Source: Anaeramoeba flamelloides
Lineage: Eukaryota > Metamonada > Anaeramoebidae
Length of the DNA stretch: 64,000 bases
Reading direction: 5' to 3'
Assembly: GCA_027625915.1 (NCBI GenBank)
Contig: JANTQA010000023.1
Location: forward strand, 21,204,001-21,268,000
Part shown: positions 9,401 to 20,748 of the stretch, piece after piece
Layout of the letters: the number at the start of each line of letters is the position of its first letter
Position numbering within the stretch: position 1 is the stretch's first letter
The notes under the pieces: model-generated
Database searches by the model: none
What the model was told of the DNA's origin: nothing
Seen by the model: only the letters and a program-made list of their open reading frames with translations
Translations under genes and position numbers: made by a program

Positions 9401-12178
9401 CTTCCATACTCAAAATATGATATTGTTATGGTGTTAAGAGGATATTAATCATCGTTCTTCCGAACTCCACAATATCATCTTACATCACTTCGAACAATAT
9501 CATATTTTGAGTATGAAAGGGTATCCAAAACGAGGAATTATAATTGATGATTGTTTCCAAATCAAAAGAATAAAAAAAGTTATGAATTAAAATATGTTTC
9601 TAAAAACAAATTATCATTTCTAGGAAAAAATTAAAGAAATTAAAAAAAAAATTTTGAATTTATCTTGATTAATTGCAATTAGAAAAGATCGTTTTAAAAA
9701 ATTGTGATTCGCAAAAAAGTTTTCATTAGATCCATTTTTAGAACAATATTGAAGTTTATCAACTGTTTTTTAGAAACTTGGCTAAATTGTTTTAAAATAA
9801 CTTGAAATAAATTATTACATTTTAAAAAAAAAAAATATTTATCAATAATTAAAACAATATATCTCGAGAAGATCTACTGAAAATTTTGACAGAATTATTT
9901 TTTAATGAAATAAATTAAATGGATTTCAGAGATGAGATAGTAACATTGTTAAAATTTACCAATTGTTTTGAATTTCTCAGTAGTGAAAGAAAATTTTTAA
10001 TTAATGAAAGCAAATTTCTAATTTTCAGTTTTATTTCTTTTCCAAGAAAGTATTAAAATAAGAAATAATTATCAAATAGAGAGAGATACAGCTGTTTTAA
10101 AAAAGCGAAACTAAAAGTTTTAAAAAGTGTCACCCAAACTCTTGAAATCATTCTTTTTAAGAAATGAGAGCAATACTTTTTAAAACTTTGATTACTCATC
10201 TTTTTTCAAACAGTTGTATGAACATCTTTAATAATTCAAGATTTTCATTTTGATCTTATAACATATCATTGTGTGTTATTTTGGGTGTGTGAATGGATTC
10301 TTTAACTAACCAATAAAGTATTTTGTTCTTTTTGTAGATGTATATTTGAATAATAAACGAGAAAAATTTTTCTTTCATTTTCCGATTTTTCTTTTGTAAA
10401 AAAAAGAGTTTCTAAAGAAATAAATTGTAATCTGTGACCTCTATTCGAATTTGTATGTTAGTTTTTTATTATATACATTTTTATAGTTGTATTTTGGGTA
10501 AACTCAAAATCCTAAACGAAATGAATAATTTCAAGAATTGAAAAAAGGATTAAAACAAACTTGATCTTTTATACCATTTTAATTTCAAATACCCATACAC
10601 AAGCGTAAATATGGAATGTTGTAAAAAATAGAGTTTTTACAATTTTCAGAGATAAATAAAGAATTTCCATGCACCTATCCAAATTTTGGTAATAGTAAAC
10701 CAACACCCGTTTTGATTTTTGAATTTGAATGGATTTTTAATATAAAATAGTTTGGTTAACAACCAATACTTTGTTTGAAAAATGATTTTTTTTTAAAAAA
10801 ATTGAAAGATTGGTATTTACAAAAAGAATTTTTGATAAAAATTGTTATTAGTCTATCAAGATAATCAGAAATTATATTTACTAGAACCAAAATTTGGATA
10901 GGTGCATGGAAATTCTTTATTTATCTCTGAAAATTGTAAAAACTCTATTTTTTACAACATTCCATATTTACACTAGTGAATTGTTATTAATTACTTTTAT
11001 TTAAAATGTTAAATTGGTAAACGTACAGATCTTTCCAGACTTACAAACGACGGTGGTTGTGTTTGAGTTGAAATTATCGTTAATGAATTGACAAAAATTT
11101 ATTTTGGTTTTGTTTTTTTTTTTTTTTTTTTGGGAATTTTGCAAAAACAAAAAAGAAATGAGAATTTTTTCTGGAAATGAATAAAGAAAGTAAAGCAAAA
11201 AAAAAAGTATAAAGTAATGCAATTTCATGGATAAAGTAAATCAAAAAGGGGAAAAAAGAGTAAAAAAAATAAAAAAAAGAAATAAAAAACAAACTAAAAA
11301 TTACCTCTTGCTAATAAGTGAGAAACATTTTTGCTATTTTTAGCTTCTTGAATTTTCAAAGGAAGCTTCTTTTCAAGTTCATTTTTTTGTTTTTCCATAT
11401 TCTCTAATTCACTTTGTTGGTCGTCTAATTGGTTTGCTAAATTATTGTTTTTTTTTTTTAATTGATCCAAGCTCTTAACAAGATTGATGACTTGAGTCTT
11501 TAATCGAGCTGATGGCGAGTCAATGTCAAGTGGAAGAGTTGAAGATGTTCGGTATCTTGTGAAGTTAATTGGCTTGCCATTATTGGCTTGATCCATCAAT
11601 TCGATCATCTCTTGTAAATCTTGTTCTGTATCGAGTTTTTCGGAATTAAGTTGGTTGACTCTGTTTCTCAGTTTCTTGTTTTGTTGATCCTTCTGTTGGT
11701 TCTCAAGATTTAAATTTTCATTTTCTTCATATAATTGTTCCTTTTCTTGGTTGGCGTTTTGAAGCTCTCTTTGTTGGTTGTCGGCTAAATCTTTAAGCCC
11801 TTGGGCTTCTTCTCTTGCATCGTTAAGATCATTCTTGGTCTTTTGGATCGTGCTTGTGTATCTTGAGATCGTGGATTTCACTTTGTTCAATTGGTTGTTG
11901 CTCTGGTTGACCAAATCTTCCGCATTTTCTTTGTCTTTCCTTAACTGGATAGCTATCTTCTTAAACCTGTTGATTTGGCCCTGTAATTCTTCTTTTTCAT
12001 CTTCGAAACTGGATTGCTGTTGCTCCATTTCCTCTTTGAGTGCCAAAAAGTATTCTTTGTATTTGAGTAATTCAATCATTTTTGAATCTAATTCATTCAT
12101 AAGCGAATCCTTTTGTCGTTCATCTTTTTCAATTTGTTTTTTTACATATGGGGAGGACTTTAGTTCCTTGAGATTCAT
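6497..12178 (-). CDS. Large coiled-coil protein, two exons
   Basis: Exon 1 is 12178-11305 (ATG at 12178) and exon 2 is 7797-6497. The donor AGAG|GTAATT and acceptor CCAATAG|CAATTG leave one base and two bases, giving an in-frame GCA codon and a continuous product of 724 residues (...HLLAR-AIVPLQQENERLE...). The 3507-bp intron holds no convincing exon. Residues 1-200 and about 490-715 are nearly unbroken heptad sequence rich in E, K, Q, N and L (for example QKDQQNKKLRNRVNQLN); the middle, about 330-470, is less helical, with a basic patch GQRPKRKKSEKF, an acidic run DEEEEKD and aromatic FTEIITHFYPEYFTD. No motor, kinase or membrane segment is seen. A structural or centrosomal/flagellar role is possible but unsupported; I do not recognise a family. 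Both exons have the richer GC and clean frame of real genes. Confidence 0.78.
10310..10440. repeat. Partial family D copy (in intron)
   Basis: The stretch around TATTTGAATAATAAACGAG and TTTCATTTTCCG matches one arm of the palindromic family D element (33404-33568). Only one arm is recognisable and it is diverged. Confidence 0.4.
10598..10978. repeat. Foldback with identical 86-bp arms (in intron)
   Basis: Arm 10605-10690 (GTAAATATGGAATGTTGTAA... to ...CCAAATTTTGGT) is the exact reverse complement of 10886-10971, 86 of 86 bases by eye. Outside these, about 7 more bases pair with two mismatches. The 195-bp centre has no visible ORF. It sits in the intron of the coiled-coil gene, so the pre-mRNA would contain a long perfect hairpin. 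I see no second copy in the window and no clear target duplication. Confidence 0.85.
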
Positions 12179-13837
12179 TTTGTGTAAAATGTAATTTTTC
12201 TATTTTTTTGTTTGTGTTTTGATTTTATTTAATTTTTTTGTTATTTTGAAAGTGAGAGAAGGGAAAATATTTAAATGAAAAGAAAAATAGTTGTTCAAAA
12301 AAAGAAGACGACAAATTTGAAATATTCAAAAAGATTGAATTCTATTTCAAAAATTGAAAAATTTAAATCAAAATAATTACTTGAGGAAAAATATAAAAAA
12401 ATAAATATTTGGAACAAAATAAATATTTCTAAGATTTATTTCAAAGAACCAAAAAACGATAAACTTTTAATATCAGTTCAAAACAGTTAAAAACAATTCT
12501 TAAAAAGAAATTTAATTCCTTTTTAAAAAAAGTAATCTTCTTTTCTAATTTTATTTTTTCAATATACTAACGGCTAATTTCAAAGCTTCTTGAAATTAAA
12601 AGATAAAAAAACAAGCAAAATAAGAATTTATTATTGAGTAAGACAGAGAAAAATGAAAGTTGATTTTTTTAAAAATCTTTTGATAACTTCAAATAAGGTT
12701 TACAGCCCAGAAAAAGAAAACAACGATTATTGTGTGTTAAGTGTGATTTACTGGTTATTTTGGTTATTAGTTGGGAGATCTGAAACTTTGTATGGATTAT
12801 AATTGTTGATAAAAAAAGAAGTTTCTCTATTTTTTTTTCTTCCAAAAACTCAATTTAGAAAGGAAAGGTTCAATGATCGGTAGAATACAAATAAATATTG
12901 AGATTTCTAATATGTTTTTTTTTTTCAAAATTACTATTAATATTTATCTTTTATTTGGGAATTATAATTAAATAATTTTTTTCTTATCTAATTGTTTGGG
13001 GTGTGACAAAATAATTCGAAATTCCTAATTTCTTCAAATCCCCCCCACTGAGTAAAATTTGTTTTTGCACCATAATCTATATTGTTAAATTTAAATGATG
13101 GAAACATGTCTTCGTTAGTTTTCTAAATATATTATTAATTATAATTTACAAAAAATCTTATATTGAAAATTTGTGTTACCTTGTTGTTTAAAAGGAAAGG
13201 GTGTTAGTGGTATACCTATTTTTTACTGTAAAATATTTTTTCAAAAAAGTTTACTCGCTTTAGAATATTATTTGAAGTCGCGTTGTGTGGTTTTAACAGA
13301 TATTATCATCTAAATAAATTTTCAATATTTAAATCAGAATCATTTTTTCTTTTTTTTTCTGAATTTTTGTTTTTCTTTTTTTATTTCTTTTAAAATGTTT
13401 TATGAAAGATTACGTGGAAAAAAAAAAGATCTTCGAAAAGATAAATAATCATTATGAAAATTGATAATATGTAATGTCTTTTAAAATGAATTGTATTATA
13501 GGCTAAAAATGTTTCTTTGAATCTTTTTTCAGTAGAAGTTCAGTAAGAAAAAATCCGTAATGCTTTTGTTACAAACTATAATTGACTTTTTTTTTTGTTT
13601 TTGGCTTTATTTTTTTCCGGATTGTTAATATACTAGAATTTTATAATTTTTGAATGATTTAAGTGGATTATGAACTAGATTTAATTATTTGCTGTTATTT
13701 AATACTAAAGAATGTAATATTTTTATTTTGATTATTAAAGGAGAGTTATACTTTTTTAAATGGGGTTTAATTAAATAATTTAAAAATTTAAGGTATTCTA
13801 TTTTCATTTTTATACCAAAAAATTTTGATATTCCTCA

Positions 13838-13863
13838 ATATATATATATATATATATATATAT
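13838..13863. repeat. (TA)n microsatellite
   Basis: About 13 uninterrupted TA units. Confidence 0.9.
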
Positions 13864-14688
13864 TGATTTTTCAACAGAACTAAAATATTTTTATTTCCAT
13901 TTTCATCCGAAAATATGATTCAAGAAAAGTACCCATCATTCAACCCTTACCTAATCTCATAAAACAAGTTTTTGTACCTCTATTTTTTAGGAAAGAAAAC
14001 AACATATAGAATATTAAAAAAAAAACAAAAAGAGAAAAAAAAATTATTACTCAAAAAAAACATGAAAAAGAGAAAAAAAAGGTAAAAAAGAATAGAAATT
14101 AAAATTAATAAAAAAAAATTGTTATGAAGAGTTTTTTAGGTGAGTTTTTGTTTATTTTTATAATAATTATCTCGAAAATTAATTAGCAATTGCAATTATT
14201 TTCACCTATTTGTCTAATTCATTATTTGATAGAATTCTATACCATTACAATTTTTCTTGTTTAATACTTTATAAGAAAACAACATAACATTAGCAATTAA
14301 AAAAATCCAATTCACAAAAAGTGGCCAAGCCAAAAATGAAAAATTCACTTTTTTTTAAGTATCAACCAAACTACTATTATTTGGAAATAAGAGAAATTAT
14401 AAATTTCCTAGTAGAAATGATATTCATAAATAAAATACCAGAACAAATGATAAATTTAAAATAAAAATAATATGTTAAAAAAAATTCTGAGTGCTTTTTA
14501 TTGGGACATCTCATATAAAACTCACAATTACTTAAGGAAACTATATTTGCTGACAATAAGATTTTTGAATGAAAAGTATATTGATTTTTTTAAGAAATTT
14601 CAAAGGTTCACTTTTCTTAATGTAATTTTTTGAGTTTCAAACATTTTTTATTTTTCAAATCTAATTTTCATATCAAAAAAAAAAAAGA

Positions 14689-14691
<3 letters not shown>

Positions 14692-14725
<34 letters not shown>
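14692..14725. repeat. A34 homopolymer
   Basis: Uninterrupted run of 34 A, the longest homopolymer noted; preceded by an AAGAAGC interruption and another A run. Confidence 0.9.
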
Positions 14726-14728
<3 letters not shown>

Positions 14729-15478
14729 TATCAATTTGAAAAAACGATCAGATCAAAAAATTGAAAAGTTATTTTAAGAAGAATATTGAATTAAATCCAT
14801 AGAATACGTTCTATTTTTTTTTTCAATAAAACAGTTCCACTTAGACTGAAAAAGAGTTCATTTATATTTGCTTTATTATCAAAATATCAACAATGGTTTT
14901 ATTGATCTCATTAATTATCAATTTTACAACAAATTTTTAATCTTAGATTGAATACAGAAAACCCCTTACCAAAAGAGAGTATTAGAAAAAACTATTATAT
15001 TGTAATAAACCCTACATTTTGTCTTTAATTATTTATTATTTCTGATATTAATCGATCTTACTTTTTGTGGTTTAATAGTAAAAATCTACTAAAGATCATA
15101 ATAAAAAATTGTGATGGACTTTTTTTCCTTTTTCACTTTTTTTCATAAATAATCCTCATTGTTTTTACTTTTTTTGTTATTACTAAATTGACTGATTTTT
15201 TATTAACATTTTTCACGAAAGACTATTATATAAATTGAAAAAACAATGACCAAGTATAAGAATATAACGAAATTTCAGTTATTCTCCTTAGGAGGCAATT
15301 CCCTTAAAATTAATTTGTGATCAATTACGACATCAAAAAAGAATTAAAAAAGAAAAAGAGATAACACAACAGTTAATTGAGAGAAAATAAATCACCACCA
15401 AAGAATTCTTCACAAAACCTTTATTTGGAATATGCTTGTAAAATTGTTTTCATTTTTTTTTATTTTCTTATCTCTTTA

Positions 15479-16033
15479 ATGAATAATAACACAAGAAAAT
15501 TACCAAACATTTTAATAACAGGTACGCCATGTACTGGCAAAACAACAACAGCAAAACAAGTTTGTTCAGAGCTTGAATATAACCACATCAACATTAGCGA
15601 ATTAGTCAAAGAAAAGGAATTTTACACCGAATATGATGAGGAATATGAGACTTTTGTTATCGACGAAGATCCTTTATTAGATTCCCTTGAAGATCAAATG
15701 GCGAAAGGAGGTAATATCGTGGATTACCACGGATGTGATTTTTTTCCAGAAAGGTGGTTTGACTTCGTCATTGTCCTGAGGACAGACAATCAATTTCTTT
15801 ACAAACGATTAGAAAAAAGAAATTACAACGAAAAGAAATTTAAAGATAATTTGGAGGCAGAAATTATGCAAGTGATCCTGGACGAAGCATACGATAGCTA
15901 TAAAGAAGAAATAATCACTGTTTTGAAAAGTGACACCATTGAACAATTAGAAGAAAATGTGGAGAAAATTATTGATTTAATAAAGCATTGGAACCAAAAA
16001 GAAAATGAAAAGGAGCAAGATGAAGAATTTTAA
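15479..16033 (+). CDS. Adenylate kinase isoenzyme 6 (Fap7/AK6)
   Basis: Small P-loop ATPase/adenylate kinase that acts in the nucleus in late maturation of the small ribosomal subunit. The 184-residue product is close to the usual 170-180. Walker A GTPCTGKT is at residues 15-22, with cysteine where glycine is usual. It is followed by the NMP-binding stretch ELVKEKEFYTEYDEEYETFV, DEDPLLDSLEDQM, the family hallmark NIVDYHGCDFFPERWFD, then VLRTDNQFLYKRLEKRNYNEKK and EIMQVILDEAYDSYKEEI. I chose ATG 15479 because the conserved region begins 9 residues later; the open frame extends upstream without an ATG and with a hydrophobic stretch that family members lack. Single exon. The glutamate-rich C-terminus is short. 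Neighbours are unrelated. Confidence 0.96.
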   Translation: MNNNTRKLPNILITGTPCTGKTTTAKQVCSELEYNHINISELVKEKEFYTEYDEEYETFVIDEDPLLDSLEDQMAKGGNIVDYHGCDFFPERWFDFVIVLRTDNQFLYKRLEKRNYNEKKFKDNLEAEIMQVILDEAYDSYKEEIITVLKSDTIEQLEENVEKIIDLIKHWNQKENEKEQDEEF

Positions 16034-16669
16034 GGCAGAAAGAGATGGCTAGTGATTTATAAAATTTAAGTTAGCAGTTTCTTTGATGTTGGTTTAAATT
16101 TTAAACCCTGAGATCAATCATTTTTCAACCCAATTTTTACTTGATTTCAGACCAAATTCAGATATTGCGAGATTGAACAAAGTCTTATTTTTCTGTTATT
16201 TATCTATCAATATTATTTTGTCTTGTATTTAATTTATTTATTCTTTCTTATTTTTAAAGGTTTGAAAACCCCAAAAAATGAAATCCTTGGATCTATTTGT
16301 TATTAATTAAAAACATTTGATAATACCAAGTATTCTACTCTATCAAAAAATACTTTTTATTTTTATTTGATTTAATTCCAGAATCATAAACGAAAATATC
16401 TGAAAAAATTACTTGTTCTTTCAAACTAATTTATATTGTTTTTTTGAATTTAATTAAAAAAATTTACGAAAAATCACTCGAATATTTATCTCACAATAAA
16501 GGTATATCAGAATTTTAGGCACAAAAACAATTAAAATTTTACAAATTATCAGATATTGACTCTTTAATTGCTTATCTGCTGAAATTAATTCACAATTTTT
16601 AAAATTTTTGGATTTTTTTTGATTTGAATGGAAATTATTTTTTTTTTTATTAATACAAGATCTAAAGTC

Positions 16670-17040
16670 ACTAGGTGAAAAACATACTATTATACTGTTA
16701 TTGAAGGGGTTAAAATTGTTGTAGAGAAATCATATTAATTTCTATTGGAATTTATTTGATCTCCAATTTAAGATCAAAATAAACATTAAAGTTTGTTTTT
16801 CTTTAGGTGGCACGAATACCAACATACTTCGTTTGGGGACTTGATTTGTAAAACAAAAGTATGGAAAATAAAGTGAAAATTGTTACCTATTTATTATTCA
16901 AACATCAGTAGGAGTTCAAAACGAACATTGTTGTTTTTCTCAATGGGGTCTTCACCTCAGAATTTAAGTTTTGAAATTTTTAAGAACACACACATAATAT
17001 ATATATATATAAACTCTTTTTCAATCAAATTGTCCCAGTT
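16670..17040 (-). repeat. Family C/D partial copy, inverted
   Basis: Matches 33250-33680 in reverse orientation, with shared words such as TTTTTCTCAATGGGG, AAAGTATGGAAAATAAAG, TTATTATTCAAACATCAGTA and TATTAATTTCTATTGGAAT. Ends are not resolved. Confidence 0.6.
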
Positions 17041-17265
17041 CTATTGAAGAAATAGAACATACTCCACTGAGTTTGATTCATTATTCTTCTCAAAATAACT
17101 TTTCAATTTTTTGATCAAAATCATTTTTTCGAATTTTAATAAAGAAATATTTTTTTTTTTTTTTTTCCCTTTCTTTTTAATTCTTTCATTTCTTTTATTT
17201 TTTATTTTTTTAAAAAAGACAATTCGAAAAAAAAAAAATTGAAATTCCAAATTAACTTGTAGAAA
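17020..17265 (+). repeat. Dispersed repeat shared with 34640-34860
   Basis: Both stretches read TTTTTCAGTCAAAxTGxCCCAG-like ends, then ATAGAACATA, GAGTTTxATTCA, TATTCTTCTCAAAATAA and a T-rich, pyrimidine-biased tail. The end sequence resembles the family C terminus. Confidence 0.55.
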
Positions 17266-18179
17266 ATTAGGGCTTTGTATTTTCTTTTAAAATTCAGATA
17301 TTTACAATTAAAAAATCTATATATATATATATTTTTTATTATTATTATTTAAGGGAGGAGTTATTATCCCCTCTTATGTATACGTATTCCTAAATTTTTA
17401 TTTAGGAATCTTATTAAAGACTCAAAGATAAGTTTATTATCCACTGGGGCTAATAAGATTGATCAATCTTTTTTTGGTAATAATATTGAAAATATTATTA
17501 TTTTTTAATATATTAGATATATTATTTTTTTTTAATTCAGATATCCAGATTTTACGATTATTTTCATAGGCTGAGCAATTCCATAGATATGTGGTCCAAA
17601 TCTTCAATGATATCTAAATTATTTCTTTTTTTACATATCTCAAAAAATCTATATTTCAACAAAATTATTTTTCCAAACAAATTGAGAATTTTGCATGAGA
17701 TCTTCCAATGAAAGGTGGCCTAAAATTTTTTTAAAATTTTTTTTTTGGTGAAAATTATGGTTTGATCAGGTATTTTTTTTTTTTGAATCACAGCTTTCAT
17801 CAAAGTTTATTTCTTCTCTTTTTTAGAAAGAATTCTAGTTTGGCTGATTCTTAAAAAAACTCAAATTTTTTAATATTAACTGTACACCTTTGAACCAAAT
17901 CGGGTTTGTATATATATAAACTTTGTTTCAGTCAAAGTATGAGAATATTTTTTTCAAATTTCAAATATTTTTTATAATTAACCTTAAAATATCAAATAAG
18001 AAATAAATAGAATTATTTTTGTTTCTTTTTCTGAACCAATCTATTATTCATTTTATTTTCCAAATTCAATTTATTTATTGTAAATAAAGATTTATTAAAT
18101 AAATTATATGATAAATACTAATCTTGAGTCAAAAAATATTTTAAATATTAATAATTATTACTAATTAACAATAAGATAT

Positions 18180-18755
18180 TTCCAAAAAAGCTGGGTATTT
18201 TTTTTTTATATTTCATAAAAAATAATCTTTGATAGTGGAGTTATTCGATAATTTACAAGACCAAATTAAGTAAAATATTAATATCAATTGAACTAATTTC
18301 TAAGGTATTTATTTCAAAATATATTAATTGTAATATTCCCAAATATTGAAAAAAAATTAGTACGTTTTTTTTGGAGAAAATAATGCACAACCAATTTCAA
18401 AAAAAAACTGGAAATATGGAAAGTGAATAAATTATTTATTAAACAATAAAATGCATTCATATGTTTTCAATTCTATTTGAAAATTTGTTAGATATAAAGG
18501 TTCGAAAACCGATTTTTTTGATCAAAAGAAAATGCTAAACAAAATTTTGACCCCTAATATATAAAATATAATCGAGATCGAAAAAATTCAATATCTTTTA
18601 TTTATATATTACAGCATCAATAAAACAATGGAATTTTTATCAAGAATCAATAAATGATAGTTAATGATTTTGTATATTTAAATATTTTTTTGAAGTCTTA
18701 GTTTAATAAATATATTTAAAAGTAAATTTGCATCACTTTTTTGAAAATAACTTAC
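18180..18755 (+). repeat. Family B element, copy 1
   Basis: About 575 bp with inverted ends of the type TATTTCCAAAAAAGCTGGG at left and CACTTTTTTGAAAATAA at right. It matches 30723-31303 in the same orientation and 42130-42716 inverted, sharing ATATTAATATCAATTGAA, CATATTTTCAATTCTATTTG and ATTTCATAAAAAAT. No ORF; it looks like a non-autonomous DNA element. Confidence 0.7.
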
Positions 18756-20136
18756 ACACCAAATAAAAAACAAATAGTTCTCAATTAAAACAAAAATAAA
18801 CTGTTTTAAAAATTTTGGAGATATGATTTATTGTTCAGAGTTTGATGTTAAAAAAATTTTTAATATGACAATAAGAGAAATTGGAACTGGTTATATTTAT
18901 ACTTTCTAATTCAGATATTTAAGTGGTGATAGTAGATAGATAAATTGATTTAAACATTTTAAACTTAATTTTCTTTTCAATTAATTTTCAGATGTTTAAC
19001 TGAAAAAATTATATTAGTAAATTTGTTAAACATCTATGAGCAATTCTTGATCAAAAAAATTTTTAAATACAATCATATAATTTTATTTATGTTTTTCTAT
19101 TTAAAAGAATTCAACTTTTACCATATATTAATCATTTGAAAAATTTTTTTTGATTAGACTAAATCGATCAGATAATTGAAAATATCAAAATCAAAACAAA
19201 AAAGATTAAAATCTTGATTTTCAAAACTCAAAATTATTTACAAATTGATGGAATTATGATATATTCATTTCGTTGGCTGTTTTAACTAGGTCAATCTTTT
19301 TAAGAGATGAACGTTTTTCATTTTGGATTAGGTATTTTACCAATTTTTCTGTAAAAGAGAGAATTTTAAATTCTGAAAATCTGAACTTAATATTCAAAGA
19401 AGAAAAAATTATATCCACTGAAAGTATTTTAAGCTTATTCAAGTTTTCTTAGATATTTGAAGTTCATTTTATTTGTATTTTTGATATATTTTGGAAATAT
19501 AAAAAAGAATTTGTCAAAATAATCAGAGAATTAATAATTTAATTGTTAAAAAATTGAATTTTTTAGCACATAAATCTTCATTGTTGCAAAAATTTTAATA
19601 AAGACAATATTCAACTTTTAAGTACTTATATTGGCGATTCAATCTTTTCTTTGATACAAAATACTACAATTTTTCCCTAATTCATTGTGTTTTTTTGCCT
19701 AATACAAGTATACTTTTGGATTGAAGAAGAATAACTTTTAGTACTGTTTTAAAAATAGAATTTTGGACCATGTAGAATACATACGATATACATATATTAG
19801 CGACATACTTGTATTTTAGACTTTTTGATAACTTCAATTATAATCTAGCTATTGGTTAATAAAAGATCTATGATCGAAAATTATTTTTCAAGATATTTTA
19901 CAATTTAAGTCGGAAAATCCTTTTTTTCAGATTCTAGAAAGATTTTTTTCTAATTTAATAGGAAAAAATTTGAATATTTTTTTCTTTTACAGTTAAGAGG
20001 TTATAATAATCTATTTTAAAAGTATTTTAAATTTAATAAATATCTTTCAAATGGGTAACCAATTATTTGGACTATTAAAGAATTATTTATTCTTTGAATT
20101 GGAAAAAATAATTGTTTTGGATTTTTCGTTAGATTT

Positions 20137-20215
20137 TCCAGAATTCAAAAGAATTGACTCAAATACATGATTTTACTTTATTCTTTTAAATACTGATAAA
20201 CCTTGACACAGACGA
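20137..20215. repeat. Single hairpin module
   Basis: TTTCCAGAATTCAAAAGAATTG pairs with the downstream TTATTCTTTTAAATACTG across a short loop with CATGATTTTACT. This is the second stem type of the 2415-2880 array, here solitary and diverged, about 530 bp upstream of the SLC44-like start. Confidence 0.6.
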
Positions 20216-20748
20216 TGCAACGTCAGTTAATTGTTTTCTTTATTTAGTTTTATTTGGTGTATTGAGTATTTTAAAAAATATTTGTTATTGTCTATTCAAG
20301 TAAATCTCTTAAAGTTGTATTTAAACAACATCATTCTTCAGTTATTAAAAAATTCTAGACTAAAAAAACACCTTTTTTTGTGGGTATAGGGAGACTTTTA
20401 AAAAAGGTAGTTCTAATACAACTTAATAAACACAATTGTCCCCAAGAATTTTAAGTTCAGAAATGTTCTATATATTGTCAATAAACTTTTTTAATACGGA
20501 TGAAATTTTAATTCAAGAATTAGTTTTTTCTGAGTCAAAATTTTCAATTTAATTTTTTCATAGTCATTTTTGGCAGAGTTATTGACTCTTTTCAAGTTTT
20601 TGCAACTTTGAGAATTCTCCGAATATATTTAAAATGCCTGTAAATTTCTAATAGCTTTATAAAATTCAAGAGTTTATTGGTAACAAGAAGAAAATTGTTA
20701 TTCATTTTTTTATTATTTTGTTTTTTGTTTTAAATTGATCAAATCAAA

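Larger units (their letters stand above)
12179..15478. other. Divergent intergenic region
   Basis: Lies between the divergent coiled-coil and AK6 genes and so contains both promoters; no motif could be assigned. It holds a (TA)n tract at 13838-13863 and an A34 run at 14692-14725, otherwise AT-rich sequence with no coding sign. Confidence 0.5.
16034..20748. other. Intergenic, repeat-rich
   Basis: Holds a partial inverted family C copy with family D remnants (about 16670-17040), a second repeat shared with 34640-34860 (about 17020-17265), a short family C end (about 17915-18010, TTTCAGTCAAAG), a family B copy (18180-18755), and a single hairpin module (20137-20215). The rest is AT-rich sequence without coding sign. 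Confidence 0.5.

Noticed and set aside
9237-9437. 66-codon plus-strand frame inside the coiled-coil gene's intron
   Set aside because: No motif, no conserved composition, and it overlaps a local inverted repeat around CATACTCAAAATATGATAT.
11001-11292. Two short minus-strand open frames rich in Phe and Lys
   Set aside because: They read through T and A runs inside the coiled-coil gene's intron and have no domain-like order.
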